A DNA stretch of 64,000 nt. Origin: Candidatus Electrothrix communis (GTDB lineage: Bacteria > Desulfobacterota > Desulfobulbia > Desulfobulbales > Desulfobulbaceae). The notes beneath the pieces were generated by a model. That model ran no database searches. It was not told where the DNA came from and saw nothing but the letters and a program-made list of their open reading frames with translations. Both the position numbers and the translations under genes were made by a program. Of this stretch, positions 46,244-55,256 are shown in pieces (positions within the stretch are counted from its first letter, which is position 1; the number at the start of each line of letters is the position of its first letter). The DNA lies in assembly GCA_030644725.1 (NCBI GenBank), contig CP130629.1, positions 3,239,501-3,303,500 on the forward strand, read 5' to 3'.

Positions 46244-46809
46244 TGATAGGAAGTTATCGAAACCTTCTCTGGCTCATCCCGGTTGGTATTATTGCCGCCA
46301 GCCCGTTGTGGAAAGAATATGCAGCGCAGTTCCTGAAACCAAGAGGCGGCTACGATGAGGTTGCAGAGCGAGCCTATCAAGAGCAGTCGCAGGATTTCGT
46401 TATGGATGATGTTATTATTACGTTCACGACAAAAGGCGTTCAGACCTGGACCATCAGGGCCCAACAAGCCCAAACCGGTGAGACAGATCGAGAAATTCAT
46501 ATGATTGATGTTGATGCCCTGTATAACAAACAGGGCGAGTCACCTCTCAGTATAACCAGCACGAACGGGAAATACCATATGGATGATCAACATCTCACCT
46601 TGATTGATGATGTTGTGATTATCAAACCCCTTCAGCATGAAGAGATGTACTCAGACCTGCTCCATTATTATGACACCACCAAGATGTTAATCAGTCCCGG
46701 AGATGTTGAGATTAAGGGGCCTAAATTCAACCTCAAGGGTGGGAGAATGGATTATGATGTCTCTACCGGTGGCTATGATTTCAATGATCGGGTAGAGGTG
46801 GTACTGTAG
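46243..46809 (+). CDS. lptC: LPS export protein LptC
   Basis: A 188-residue bitopic inner-membrane protein bridging LptB2FG to LptA. One N-terminal membrane helix (LLWLIPVGIIAASPLW) precedes a periplasmic beta-jellyroll with repeated strands (VIITFTTKGVQTWTIRAQQA, LSITSTNGKYHMDDQHLTL, GPKFNLKGGRMDYDV). The gene follows kdsC as is common, but no lptA or lptB comes next. A repeat element and a 16-bp palindrome follow at once, then a convergent gene. Either the cluster was broken or lptA/B are elsewhere. Confidence 0.9.
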   Translation: MIGSYRNLLWLIPVGIIAASPLWKEYAAQFLKPRGGYDEVAERAYQEQSQDFVMDDVIITFTTKGVQTWTIRAQQAQTGETDREIHMIDVDALYNKQGESPLSITSTNGKYHMDDQHLTLIDDVVIIKPLQHEEMYSDLLHYYDTTKMLISPGDVEIKGPKFNLKGGRMDYDVSTGGYDFNDRVEVVL

Positions 46810-46838
46810 GGGCTGACCTCTGTGCCTGCGCGGTATAA
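46805..46838. repeat. Dispersed palindromic repeat, copy B
   Basis: TGTAGGGGCTGACCTCTGTG followed by CCTGCGCGGTATAA. It matches copy A (3668-3704) in most positions, though the internal hairpin is degraded. It overlaps the lptC stop codon, so the repeat supplies the last codon. A sequence of this type at two gene ends fits a REP family. Confidence 0.6.
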
Positions 46839-46870
46839 CTTATCCCTCCCCCACGGGGGAGGGATAAGTT
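46837..46870. terminator. 16-bp perfect palindrome between convergent lptC and cytochrome genes
   Basis: AACTTATCCCTCCCCC (46837-46852) and GGGGGAGGGATAAGTT (46855-46870) pair completely around 2 bases. It lies 28 bases after lptC and 8 bases before the end of the convergent cytochrome gene. It could terminate both transcripts, but the missing T tract and similarity to 45522-45542 also suit a repeat element. Confidence 0.55.
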
Positions 46871-46877
46871 AAATCCA

Positions 46878-48641
46878 TTACTTTTTTACTTTTTTTCCCT
46901 GAGGAATAATCGTAGGAGGAACTGCCGCTTCAGGAGCAGTCGGTTCTGAAGATTCTTCTTGCTGATCTTTCACCTCCTTTACCTCTTTCTCCTTTCTTTC
47001 CTCTTTTACCTCTTCTTTCACCTCTTTTTTTCGCTGGGCCGACCCGCAACCTAACCGCTTCGCTTTGTCGGCAAAAATAAAATTATCGTCATGCTCAGGG
47101 GTATGACATCCTAGGCAGACTTTCTCATCTGGACGGGCAACAGGCACTTTTCCCTGGCCTGCGCTATGCGCCGCTGCCGGACCATGACAGGCCTCGCAGC
47201 CAACGCTTTTCAATGACTTGGGCAGCATGAGTAGGAGATTACTTGCCTTGACCTTGTCGGCATCATAAAACGGCAACGTGACGTGACAGAGCACACAGTC
47301 TTCGTTAAACTGCTGATTTGCCTTTTCCAGAGTGGTCCAAGCCTGTGCATGTTTGCTGTCCTGCCAAACAGTCATCTGGGCTGCATGGCATTCCTGACAT
47401 TTCTGTGACCCTGCTACATCCTGAAGGGTAATTGTGGGGTCGTGCTGACCTGTTTTCGCAATTCGTTTTTGGTTGATCTGATTTGCCTTTTGGATAGCCC
47501 GGTCAATAATCTTTTTGACCTCTGGATCTTCCGGTAACGAGGTGCTCAGAGGAATAAAGCTATTGGTATATTTGCACAGACCTTCATCATCCGGGGCAGA
47601 ATCCCTGCTTTTCTTTAACGCCTTTATACTTTGAACAAGCTCTTTTTTCTCCGCTGATAATTTTTTATACCCTTTATCCTTTGCCAAGGCCGCCTTCTTT
47701 TTTTGTTTTTCCAGGCGGGCAAGCTGTTGATTCAATCTCTCCAGGCGATCCTCCTCGGTTCGGATCCTATTAAAAGACTTATCCGTCCATTTTCCGGCTT
47801 TGTTCCACTCAATTCGCATCATGCCTAGGTATTTTCCTCGGGTTCCGGTTTGGGCAATCAGCGTATTTTCAATTTTATAGGGTTCTGTGGTCGGAGCGGC
47901 ATGGCTCGATTCAAGAATCATATGAAGGCCGTCAACAGTTTCAGCTATTTCTTTATTGATTTGGTAGGAATAGCTTGAAAGAAGAATGGTCATATCAACT
48001 TTCTTTCCAACTTCAGCAAGGGTCTTAGGCAGCGTATCCTGCCAGGGAAGGATGGTATAGCTTTTCTCCTTACCTTCTCCAGCATGCTCACCCTGATCAT
48101 CCGTCAGTCCAAATAAAGCAATCTTTAAGCCACCAACTTTTGTAATAAGGTAGGGTGTGAATATGGGTTGCTTTTTCTCTGGATCAACCAGATTCATGGA
48201 AAGCCAAGTGGTTTTATGACGTTCTTGAAGCTCTTTCAATAAACTGATACCACCAGCCAAGTCGTGGGCACCGATCCCAAGAGCCCGGCAGTTCATCGCC
48301 TGCATAGCCGCAGCAAGACCATCGGCTTGGGCTTTTTCCGCGAGTTCTTTTTTAGCCTGTATTTTTTTATGCTTAAAAAGCAGAGAACCGCTATCAACAA
48401 AGAAAAAAGGAAGCTTTTCCTGCTCAGCAAATTTTGTTATCTGTAATGCTTTTCTGGACAGCCCGCCCAGTTGTTTTTTCTTTCAACCACAGGGCTGGAG
48501 CTCACCACGTACATCATTTCCGTAAAAAAGCAAAAATTCTTCTGCCCAAGATGGCGCCACCACGGTCAGCAGCAAAATAAGCAGCAGAAAAAAATGGGGG
48601 AATATGCGTTTTCTTTGAGACAGCATCGCAATAAAATTCAT
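46878..48641 (-). CDS. Candidate selenoprotein: 5'-nucleotidase-like domain fused to tetraheme cytochrome c
   Basis: About 587 residues from the ATG at 48641, reading through an in-frame UGA at 48485-48483 (codon 53). The signal peptide (HFFLLLILLLTVVAPSWA) is upstream of the UGA. The sequence around it reads ELQPCG-UGA-KKKQLGGLSRKA. The family pattern I know is PCGC...LGGL.RRA, so Sec would replace the second Cys. A metallophosphatase/5'-nucleotidase-like domain follows to about residue 290, then a charged coiled coil (about 295-350). Four CxxCH haem sites lie at about 415, 449, 482 and 509 (CQECH, CVLCH, CEACH, CLGCH). The tail is Lys/Glu-rich. Without readthrough the first in-frame ATG is 48305, which loses the signal peptide that a periplasmic cytochrome needs. 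Proposed role: exported redox protein. Confidence 0.8.
48454..48470 (-). promoter_or_regulatory. SECIS-like hairpin after the in-frame UGA
   Basis: On the coding strand CTGG (48470-48467) pairs with CCAG (48457-48454) around a 9-base loop that begins with G. Sixteen bases separate the UGA from the loop, within the range known for bacterial SECIS elements. The stem is only 4 bp, so it is supportive but not decisive. Confidence 0.4.
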
Positions 48642-48774
48642 GATATCATAAAATATGTTTTTTGGTTTCGAGGTGTGTTACGAGGTCTTAAGGGTAGTTA
48701 TGAGTAGTTATGGATCTATCCGTTGGTCAGGGGGGGAAGGTCATCAGAAAACGAATAACCTCTCCTTCGGTGGG

Positions 48775-50136
48775 TTATCCCGGCTTTTTTGTCTTCTTCC
48801 GCTGTTGCTGTGCCCGTTGCTGAAGAATTTTTCGCCATTTACTCAAGCGATCATGGATAACAGCTTCGAATCCTCTCTCCGTGGGCCGATAATAACGCTT
48901 TCCAGCGAGTTTATCTGGCAAATGTTCCTGAGCGACCAAGCCATCCTCGGCGTCATGGGCATACTGATATCCTTTCCCGTACCCGATTTTTTCCATTAAA
49001 CCTGTGGGGGCATTGCGGATATGGAGGGGAACGGGCAATGCGCCGGAACGACGTATTTCTTCTTTAATCTTTTTTTCTGTTAAATACAAGGCATTGCTTT
49101 TCGGGGCCGTAGCAAGATACACTGTGGCCTGATATAAGGCCAGTTCACCCTCAGGAGAACCGAGCATGTCGTAGGCCCTACGGCAGCTGATTGCCACATC
49201 CAAGGCTCTTGGATCGCTGACTCCCACATCCTCGCTGGCAAAACGAATCAAACGTCTGGCAATATAGAGCGGGTCTTCACCGCTGACGAGCATTCGCCCC
49301 AACCAATAGCAGGCTCCATCTGGGTCACTATCACGCAGGCTCTTATGCAGAGCTGAAATCAGGTTATAATGCTCTTCTCCGGCTCGATCATAACGAAGTG
49401 TCTGCCCCTGCACCACCTCAAGAATGGTTTTGCGAGTGATAGCCAACGGTATATCGCTCTCTTGTTCTACGATAAGAATTGCAGCGGTCTCAAGATAGTT
49501 AAGGGCCCGCCGACAATCGCCGTCAGCAGCTTGGGCGATCATCTCTGCAGCCTCTCTTCCCATTTCAATATCATAACCGCCTAATCCGGTGGCTTTGTCG
49601 TGCAAAGCCCGCTGGAGAATGCTTATGATATCTTCAACGGTAAGTGGCTGCAAAAGCAGCAGCTGGCAGCGTGAGAGCAGGGGCGCAATAACCTCAAAGG
49701 AGGGGTTTTCCGTTGTTGCGCCGATCAAGGTAAGTAGACCGCTTTCCACATGGGGTAATAAGGCATCCTGCTGATTCTTGTTAAAACGATGAATTTCATC
49801 AACAAAAAGGATGGTTGGTTTATCTTCTCCCTCTTTTTTTCCTTTTGTCTCCTCAACAATTTTCCTAATCTCTTTCACCCCAGATAACACGGCTGAGAAG
49901 AATATAAAATCAGCCTGGATACTATGGGCCAAAATAGAGGCCAAGGTGGTTTTTCCAGAGCCCGGTGGACCCCAGAGAAGTAAGGAGGGAATTTTGCCGT
50001 TGCTTATTAACTCACGGAGTAATCTTCCCCTGCCGACAAGGTGCTCCTGTCCGGAAAAATCATCCAGCGAAACCGGTCGCATACGCTCTGCCAACGGTAT
50101 CGAATGATGATTTTCTATCTTCTTGTTTTCATTCAT
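48775..50136 (-). CDS. rarA: Replication-associated recombination protein A (RarA/MgsA)
   Basis: A 453-residue AAA+ clamp-loader-like ATPase acting at stalled replication forks. LAERMRPVSLDDFSGQEHL is at the start, Walker A LLLWGPPGSGKTTLA near residue 52, Walker B ILFVDEIHRFNKNQQDALLP and sensor 1 LIGATTENPSFEV. The C-terminal tetramerisation part has RRLIRFASEDVGVSDPRAL and HIRNAPTGLMEKIGYG. It is upstream of the cytochrome gene on the same strand with a 133-bp gap. Probably a separate unit. Confidence 0.96.
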   Translation of the reverse strand: MNENKKIENHHSIPLAERMRPVSLDDFSGQEHLVGRGRLLRELISNGKIPSLLLWGPPGSGKTTLASILAHSIQADFIFFSAVLSGVKEIRKIVEETKGKKEGEDKPTILFVDEIHRFNKNQQDALLPHVESGLLTLIGATTENPSFEVIAPLLSRCQLLLLQPLTVEDIISILQRALHDKATGLGGYDIEMGREAAEMIAQAADGDCRRALNYLETAAILIVEQESDIPLAITRKTILEVVQGQTLRYDRAGEEHYNLISALHKSLRDSDPDGACYWLGRMLVSGEDPLYIARRLIRFASEDVGVSDPRALDVAISCRRAYDMLGSPEGELALYQATVYLATAPKSNALYLTEKKIKEEIRRSGALPVPLHIRNAPTGLMEKIGYGKGYQYAHDAEDGLVAQEHLPDKLAGKRYYRPTERGFEAVIHDRLSKWRKILQQRAQQQRKKTKKPG

Positions 50137-50451
50137 AGATCAATATTATGATCAGAAAATAAAGGGGCGTCAAGATGATAACATATAAAAAGCACATCAT
50201 GTCGGACTTATTCACTTAACAATTTAATATCAATCTGTTAAATATTCTTTATATTTCTTGCTCCAAATAAATTTGGGACATCTTTTTGAAAAGGAATAAT
50301 TAATCGCCGCTGTTGCCTTGTCAGAGAGTGAATGGTAGAATGTTTGTATAATTCTTTCTCCTGTGAAAGAACAAATAGGATTGTTTGTCGTATGGATCAG
50401 TTTTCACGATTTCTTTCAATCCGCTAAAAAAATACACAAAGAGTATCTATA
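50137..50451. other. Intergenic region between divergent rarA and the cyclase
   Basis: A 315-base AT-rich region with no supported gene. A TATAAT at 50347-50352 has only a distant TTGTCA (23-base spacing), so I do not call a promoter with confidence. No repeat or RNA structure was recognised. Confidence 0.5.
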
Positions 50452-52023
50452 ATGCTGCCGGATATCCTGTTGATTGCGGACGAGCCCGAACTGTGTCAAC
50501 AGGTGGCTGACATATTGCATGAGTATGATGTGGACTGGTGCTTCGAGTACGAGGCCTTGAACATTTGTATTCATCAACCGGTCAGAGTAGTTCTCGTCGT
50601 TCAGGACCTACCTGGGGCAAGCGGGATAGAGCTGTTTGACAACCTGCGTGCCTCTCGGCCCGGTCTGCTCGGTTTTTTGATAGTGGACAGGGAATCTGCT
50701 GGCGGCCTTTGTCCGGCAGCAATGGACAGCGGTTTTGCCGGACTGTTTTCCCCCCCCCTTGATCCTGATCACGTTCGGGACAGAATTGCTAAAGCAATGG
50801 AGTCAGCTGCCCTGCGGGAAGAAAATGCCCGACTTCGCGCCCTGCTCCCCCTGTATGGCTTGGGGGAACATTTCATGTCCTCCACCAGTCAGCATGATGT
50901 CCTGGAAAGCCTGCTCAATGTTATCGGTGACCAGACAGCGGCAGACAGCCTCTCGGTCATGTTGTATGACAAGGAGGAAGGCGTTCTCCGCATTGCCGCT
51001 TCTCGGGGTATTCCTGAAGAGATGATTGATCAAATCAGGATAAAACCCGGTGATAAGATTGCAGGTCGGGTTTTTCAGGAGCGCAAGCCGGTCATCTTGA
51101 ATCAGGAGACACAGAATGACTCCAGATTTGCTGATTTACTGAAACGGCCAGAAATCGTCTCTGCGGTCTCCTTTCCCATGATCGTTCGTGATAAAATTCT
51201 TGGTGTTCTCAATGTCAGTTATACTGACGGCGATATCCGATTTGCTGATTCCGACATTGAAATCCTCGGTATCTTCAGTACCCAAGCTGCCTTGGCCGTA
51301 GAAAATGTTCATGCCTTTGAATCAGTGGCCCAGGAAGCCAGATTGCAGGCCCTGCTGGAGCAATATGTTGCTCCTGAGGTGGCAGAGGTACTGCTTGCCA
51401 GTGATGCTGCTCTGACTACCGGCCTCGGTGAAATAAAGGAGGCAACTGTCCTTTTCGCGGATATCCGTAACTTCACCGGGATGGTCCAGGAAATTCCTTT
51501 GGCTATTCTGCGCGAATTTCTCAACGAATTTTTTCAGCTTTTTACCGAGACCATTTTCGAATACCGGGGCACTGTAGATAAGTTCATGGGGGATGCTGTC
51601 TTGGCGATCTTTGGTGCCCTTATAGAGCTCGACAACCCCTCCTTCACCGCTATAGAGACCGCTCTTGCTATCCAAGAACGCTTTGCTGACCTCAAAAAGG
51701 AGTGGGAGGGAAAGGATCCTTTTTTTACCACCATTGATCTGGGATTTGCCGTAACCCGGGGGGAAATGTTTCTTGGTAATGTTGGCTCGGCCAGACGCTT
51801 GGATTATACCGTCATCGGAACCGAGGTGAATATTGCTCAGCGCTTGGCTTCAAAAGCAACTTCTTCCAGAATATATATAACTGATAAGGTCCTTGAGGAT
51901 CTGGAGCGCAAACAGCCTGCTCGGAAAGTGCTGGTAAAAGATGTGGGCAAGATGGTTTTGAAGGGTGTACAGTACTCTGTCCCGACATTCAGCGTGCTGG
52001 GATTAGAGAAAGAAACAAAGTAA
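50452..52023 (+). CDS. Class III adenylate/guanylate cyclase with receiver-like and GAF domains
   Basis: A 523-residue cytosolic signalling enzyme. Residues 3-120 look like a degenerate response-regulator receiver (DILLIADEPELCQQVADIL, then VVLVVQDLPGASGIELFDNL); the phospho-acceptor position appears to be Gln-Asp. A GAF domain spans about 150-290 (LRIAASRGIPEEMID, GDKIAGRVFQERKPVIL). The cyclase domain runs from about 325 to 515. ATVLFADIRNFTGM holds the first metal Asp, GTVDKFMGDAVLAIFGA the second, and DYTVIGTEVNIAQRLAS the transition-state Asn/Arg region. Substrate (ATP versus GTP) cannot be fixed by eye. A PilZ-like gene converges on it. Confidence 0.92.
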   Translation: MLPDILLIADEPELCQQVADILHEYDVDWCFEYEALNICIHQPVRVVLVVQDLPGASGIELFDNLRASRPGLLGFLIVDRESAGGLCPAAMDSGFAGLFSPPLDPDHVRDRIAKAMESAALREENARLRALLPLYGLGEHFMSSTSQHDVLESLLNVIGDQTAADSLSVMLYDKEEGVLRIAASRGIPEEMIDQIRIKPGDKIAGRVFQERKPVILNQETQNDSRFADLLKRPEIVSAVSFPMIVRDKILGVLNVSYTDGDIRFADSDIEILGIFSTQAALAVENVHAFESVAQEARLQALLEQYVAPEVAEVLLASDAALTTGLGEIKEATVLFADIRNFTGMVQEIPLAILREFLNEFFQLFTETIFEYRGTVDKFMGDAVLAIFGALIELDNPSFTAIETALAIQERFADLKKEWEGKDPFFTTIDLGFAVTRGEMFLGNVGSARRLDYTVIGTEVNIAQRLASKATSSRIYITDKVLEDLERKQPARKVLVKDVGKMVLKGVQYSVPTFSVLGLEKETK

Positions 52024-52062
52024 AGAGAGGGGAAAGGGGAAGGGGAAAGAGGCTGAAGATTG

Positions 52063-52470
52063 TTACGACATCCCCTTACGATGCCGAGCTACGCCTGCTA
52101 ATAATTTTCTCACGGTTTTTTCTTCACTATTCCTGGTGAACTCAACCCCCATGATAAAGTTCCGGCTCTGTCCTTGCTGGAAAATATTAAACCAAAGCGG
52201 GATGGCGGTTATCTTGAATTGCTCGTCAGGGACTGAAGGCAGGTCAAAAAAAAGATTCAGGAAGCGGAGGTTATCTTCCTGGGTAGAGTAAAAAAAATGA
52301 TATTTATCATCCATAATCTCACTCATCAGTAGGCAGGCTTCGTTTTTTGAAAAATCGAACAGTTTTCCTCGAAGGGGTCCGGCCATAATTTTTTCGGTGC
52401 CCGCATGCTGCGCTGTAATTTCTATCGGAAGATAACTTCTGAGTGTATTTTTTTGTCCTGCTGAAATCAT
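52063..52470 (-). CDS. PilZ-like beta-barrel protein, unassigned
   Basis: A 135-residue protein. LRGKLFDFSKNEACLLM resembles the second PilZ motif (GxxxDxSxxGxxL), and NFIMGVEFTRNSEE the final strand (IGVEF). The N-terminal RxxxR c-di-GMP motif is not obvious, so ligand binding is doubtful. It ends 40 bases from the convergent adenylate cyclase stop. Together with the interrupted PilZ gene at 23.6-25.4 kb it suggests that c-di-GMP-type receptors occur in this genome. Function otherwise unknown. Confidence 0.55.
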   Translation of the reverse strand: MISAGQKNTLRSYLPIEITAQHAGTEKIMAGPLRGKLFDFSKNEACLLMSEIMDDKYHFFYSTQEDNLRFLNLFFDLPSVPDEQFKITAIPLWFNIFQQGQSRNFIMGVEFTRNSEEKTVRKLLAGVARHRKGMS

Positions 52471-52735
52471 TTTTTTCTGTTGGGAAGAAGCCCTGAATGA
52501 ATCGCTGTTTTTCTATTGTCCGGGCAACGGGAACAGGAACGGCTTGGAAATTTATTCTGCCGCAAAGAAAAACGCGCTGTTAAGAATGCATTGCTTATAA
52601 GAACCCCTCTTTGATTGTTTATCATAAATTTTCCTTTTTACCAGTAAAAAGCACATGCTTTTCAGGTCACACATTGTGGCGACACTTTCAAAGTTTAAAT
52701 TTTTATATTTCTTTTCATAAGTTGGAGTTGTTTCT

Positions 52736-54196
52736 ATGATTTTAAAAAATAAAGAGTTGCTGTGCAGCCGTTGTTTTATCGGCGGGGATTGGGTCTCCTC
52801 CGGAAATGGAAAAAGCATTGCCGTGCATAACCCGGCAAACGGTGCATTGGTAGGCTCTGTTCCTTCCTTGGGACGGGAAGAAACGCTTCAGGCTATAAAG
52901 GCGGGCGAGGCTGCTTGGCCTGCATGGAGAAGCAAAACCGCCCATGAACGTTCGCGTCTTATTCGGCGTTGGTATGATCTGATCATTGCGAATCAGGAAG
53001 ATTTAGCGAGCATCATGACTGCGGAGCAGGGCAAGCCGCTAGCAGAGTCACGGGGAGAGATTCTCTACGCAGCCAGCTTTGTGGAATGGTTTGCCGAGGA
53101 AGGGAAACGGGTATACGGGGACACTATCCCTATGGCCCAGCCAGGGAAACGGATCATTGTCTTAAAGCAACCAATCGGTGTTTGTGCGGCCATCACCCCC
53201 TGGAACTTTCCTTCTGCTATGATCACCCGGAAAGCAGCTCCGGCCCTGGCCGCTGGTTGTCCGGTGGTCGTGAAACCTGCCAGCCAGACCCCGTTGTCCG
53301 CTCTGGCCTTGGCCAAGCTTGCCCAGGAGGCAGGGATACCGCCGGGTATCTTTAATGTTCTGACCGGATCAGCCTCTGAAATAGGCGGGGCATTAACAGA
53401 AAGCTCGACCGTCCGAAAGCTCAGTTTTACCGGTTCCACCGAAATCGGGAAGATGCTGATGCGCCAATGTGCAGATACGGTCAAGAAGATTTCCCTGGAG
53501 CTGGGCGGACATGCCCCGTTTATCGTTTTTGACGATGCGGATTTGGACGAAGCGGTTACCAACGCTGTTGCCTCAAAATATCGTAATTCAGGCCAGACTT
53601 GTGTTTGTGCCAATCGTTTTATTGTCCAGGAGGGCGTCTATGATGCCTTTGCGGAAAAACTGATAAAAGCGGTGCAGGAGCAGCTCAAGGTCGGCAACGG
53701 CTTTGATGAAGGAGTGAACCAAGGACCGCTTATCGATCTGAATGCTGTCCAAAAAGTGGAGCAACAGATCAAAGATGCCTTGGGGAAAGGGGCCCGGTTA
53801 GGATCCGGGGGTAAAAGAGTCGGTGAAACCGGTTTCTTTTTTGAACCGACTATCCTTCTTGATGTGACCACCGAGATGCAGATCGCCTATGAGGAGACCT
53901 TTGGTCCGGTGGCCCCACTCTTTTCTTTTTCTACGGAAGAAGAAGCTGTTGCCCTGGCCAATGACACACCTTACGGTTTGGCCTCGTATTTTTTCAGCAA
54001 GGATATAGGTCGATGCTGGCGCGTGTCCGAGGCCTTGGAGTACGGCATGGTCGGCGTCAATACCGGTATCATGTCAACAGAATCCGCTCCCTTTGGCGGC
54101 ATCAAGGAGTCGGGTATCGGTCGTGAGGGCTCCAAGTACGGCATTGACGAATACCTGGAACAGAAATATCTCTGCCTTGGCGGGCTTGAAAAGTAG
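52736..54196 (+). CDS. gabD: Succinate-semialdehyde dehydrogenase (NAD(P)+)
   Basis: A 486-residue aldehyde dehydrogenase converting succinate semialdehyde to succinate. ITPWNFPSAMITRKAAPALAAG is near residue 150, the active-site Glu is in LELGGHAPFIVFDDADLDE and the nucleophile Cys is in YRNSGQTCVCANRFIVQ near 288. EETFGPVAPLFSF and APFGGIKESGIGREGS match the GabD subgroup. GGAG lies 8-11 bases before the ATG. No GABA transaminase is adjacent, so the aldehyde source is unclear. It has its own terminator. Confidence 0.93.
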   Translation: MILKNKELLCSRCFIGGDWVSSGNGKSIAVHNPANGALVGSVPSLGREETLQAIKAGEAAWPAWRSKTAHERSRLIRRWYDLIIANQEDLASIMTAEQGKPLAESRGEILYAASFVEWFAEEGKRVYGDTIPMAQPGKRIIVLKQPIGVCAAITPWNFPSAMITRKAAPALAAGCPVVVKPASQTPLSALALAKLAQEAGIPPGIFNVLTGSASEIGGALTESSTVRKLSFTGSTEIGKMLMRQCADTVKKISLELGGHAPFIVFDDADLDEAVTNAVASKYRNSGQTCVCANRFIVQEGVYDAFAEKLIKAVQEQLKVGNGFDEGVNQGPLIDLNAVQKVEQQIKDALGKGARLGSGGKRVGETGFFFEPTILLDVTTEMQIAYEETFGPVAPLFSFSTEEEAVALANDTPYGLASYFFSKDIGRCWRVSEALEYGMVGVNTGIMSTESAPFGGIKESGIGREGSKYGIDEYLEQKYLCLGGLEK

Positions 54197-54209
54197 ATAC
54201 GAAGTTGGC

Positions 54210-54246
54210 ATAGAGGGGCTTGCCCCCTCTATTTTGCCCTTTTTAA
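54210..54246 (+). terminator. Rho-independent terminator after gabD
   Basis: ATAGAGGGG (54210-54218) pairs with CCCCTCTAT (54224-54232) around 5 bases, followed by the T-rich tract TTTGCCCTTTTT. It starts 14 bases after the gabD stop and lies between gabD and convergent folE2. Confidence 0.8.
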
Positions 54247-54282
54247 TCCTTGGTGAATTCCCGGTAAGCTCTTAGTGAACTC

Positions 54283-55023
54283 TTAGTCCAAGTCGGTACT
54301 GTCGACATAGGCATAGGCGCTGTGTTTGTGGATGGACTCAAAGCTCTCCACGCTGACCGAAAACCAGCCTATCATCTCATGATTTTTTGCTTTCTGGGCA
54401 ACCTTTCTCACCACATCTTCAACAAACATGGGATTGGCATAGGCTTCTTCGGTGACAAATTTTTCATCAGGCCGCTTCAGGAGAGCATAGAGTTCACAGG
54501 AGCCGCAGCTTTCCACCATAGAGATCAGCTCTTCCAACCAGATGAACCCCAGAGGCTTTACCGTCAGGATAACCTCGGCCCGCTGATTATGTGCGCCTTG
54601 GGTGCTGATTTCTTTAGAGCAGGGACAAAGCGTGGTAAGAGGGACGCTGACCTTTAAGAGGAGCTGATGCTTCTGGTCATCAATACTCCCGATAAAGGAA
54701 CAGTCATACTCCATCAGGCTCTCTGTCCCGGTTACAGGGGCTTTTTTCGCGATAAAATAAGGAAATTGCATTTCCATTTCCGCCTGTTCCGCCTGGAGAT
54801 TGCTCTGCACCTCAGCCAGGAGTTCCGGGAAAATTTTTATGTGCATATCCTGCTGATACTTAGCCAAAATGCAGGTAAATGTCTCAAGGCAGGACTGCTT
54901 AAAGCGGTGGGGCAGAGAGGCCTGTAAGTTGATTTCAGCAACAGTCTGCTGCACGCCCCCTTTTTGTTCCCGAACGGAAACAGGGCAGGTAAAATGTTTT
55001 ATGCCGACGGAATGTAATTTCAT
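54283..55023 (-). CDS. folE2: GTP cyclohydrolase FolE2 (type IB)
   Basis: A 246-residue metal-promiscuous GTP cyclohydrolase making dihydroneopterin triphosphate for folate or queuosine precursors. The catalytic TLCPCSKEISTQGAHNQRAEV segment (near residues 142-162) has the Cys and His of the active site. Family features also include FTCPVSVRE at the start and EEAYANPMFVEDVVR near the end. It can replace zinc-dependent FolE under metal limitation. queH lies elsewhere in the window and uses the same deazapurine pathway downstream. Confidence 0.95.
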   Translation of the reverse strand: MKLHSVGIKHFTCPVSVREQKGGVQQTVAEINLQASLPHRFKQSCLETFTCILAKYQQDMHIKIFPELLAEVQSNLQAEQAEMEMQFPYFIAKKAPVTGTESLMEYDCSFIGSIDDQKHQLLLKVSVPLTTLCPCSKEISTQGAHNQRAEVILTVKPLGFIWLEELISMVESCGSCELYALLKRPDEKFVTEEAYANPMFVEDVVRKVAQKAKNHEMIGWFSVSVESFESIHKHSAYAYVDSTDLD

Positions 55024-55256
55024 GGAATTCTTTTTTCCTGCCAGAATCGGAAGAATTTTGGAAAAATTGAATCAGTATTATTGCATATCATTGATACAGC
55101 GAGCGAGCAATATTACCATATTTTTTCAACAAGCATAAGGCAATATTTACCGGTTTTACAAAATTGAATGTGCAGTTCCCCTTGCGCTTTTTCAGAAATC
55201 CTATTATCTGATGAAGTTATAATCGTATCAAAAAGAGGGTGAAAATCACCGAAAAA

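Noticed and set aside
48483-48485. The UGA as a simple nonsense mutation or frameshift in the cytochrome gene
   Set aside because: The frame is continuous on both sides with no indel, the UGA replaces a motif Cys, and the downstream gene shows no further decay. It remains the main alternative until sel genes are checked.
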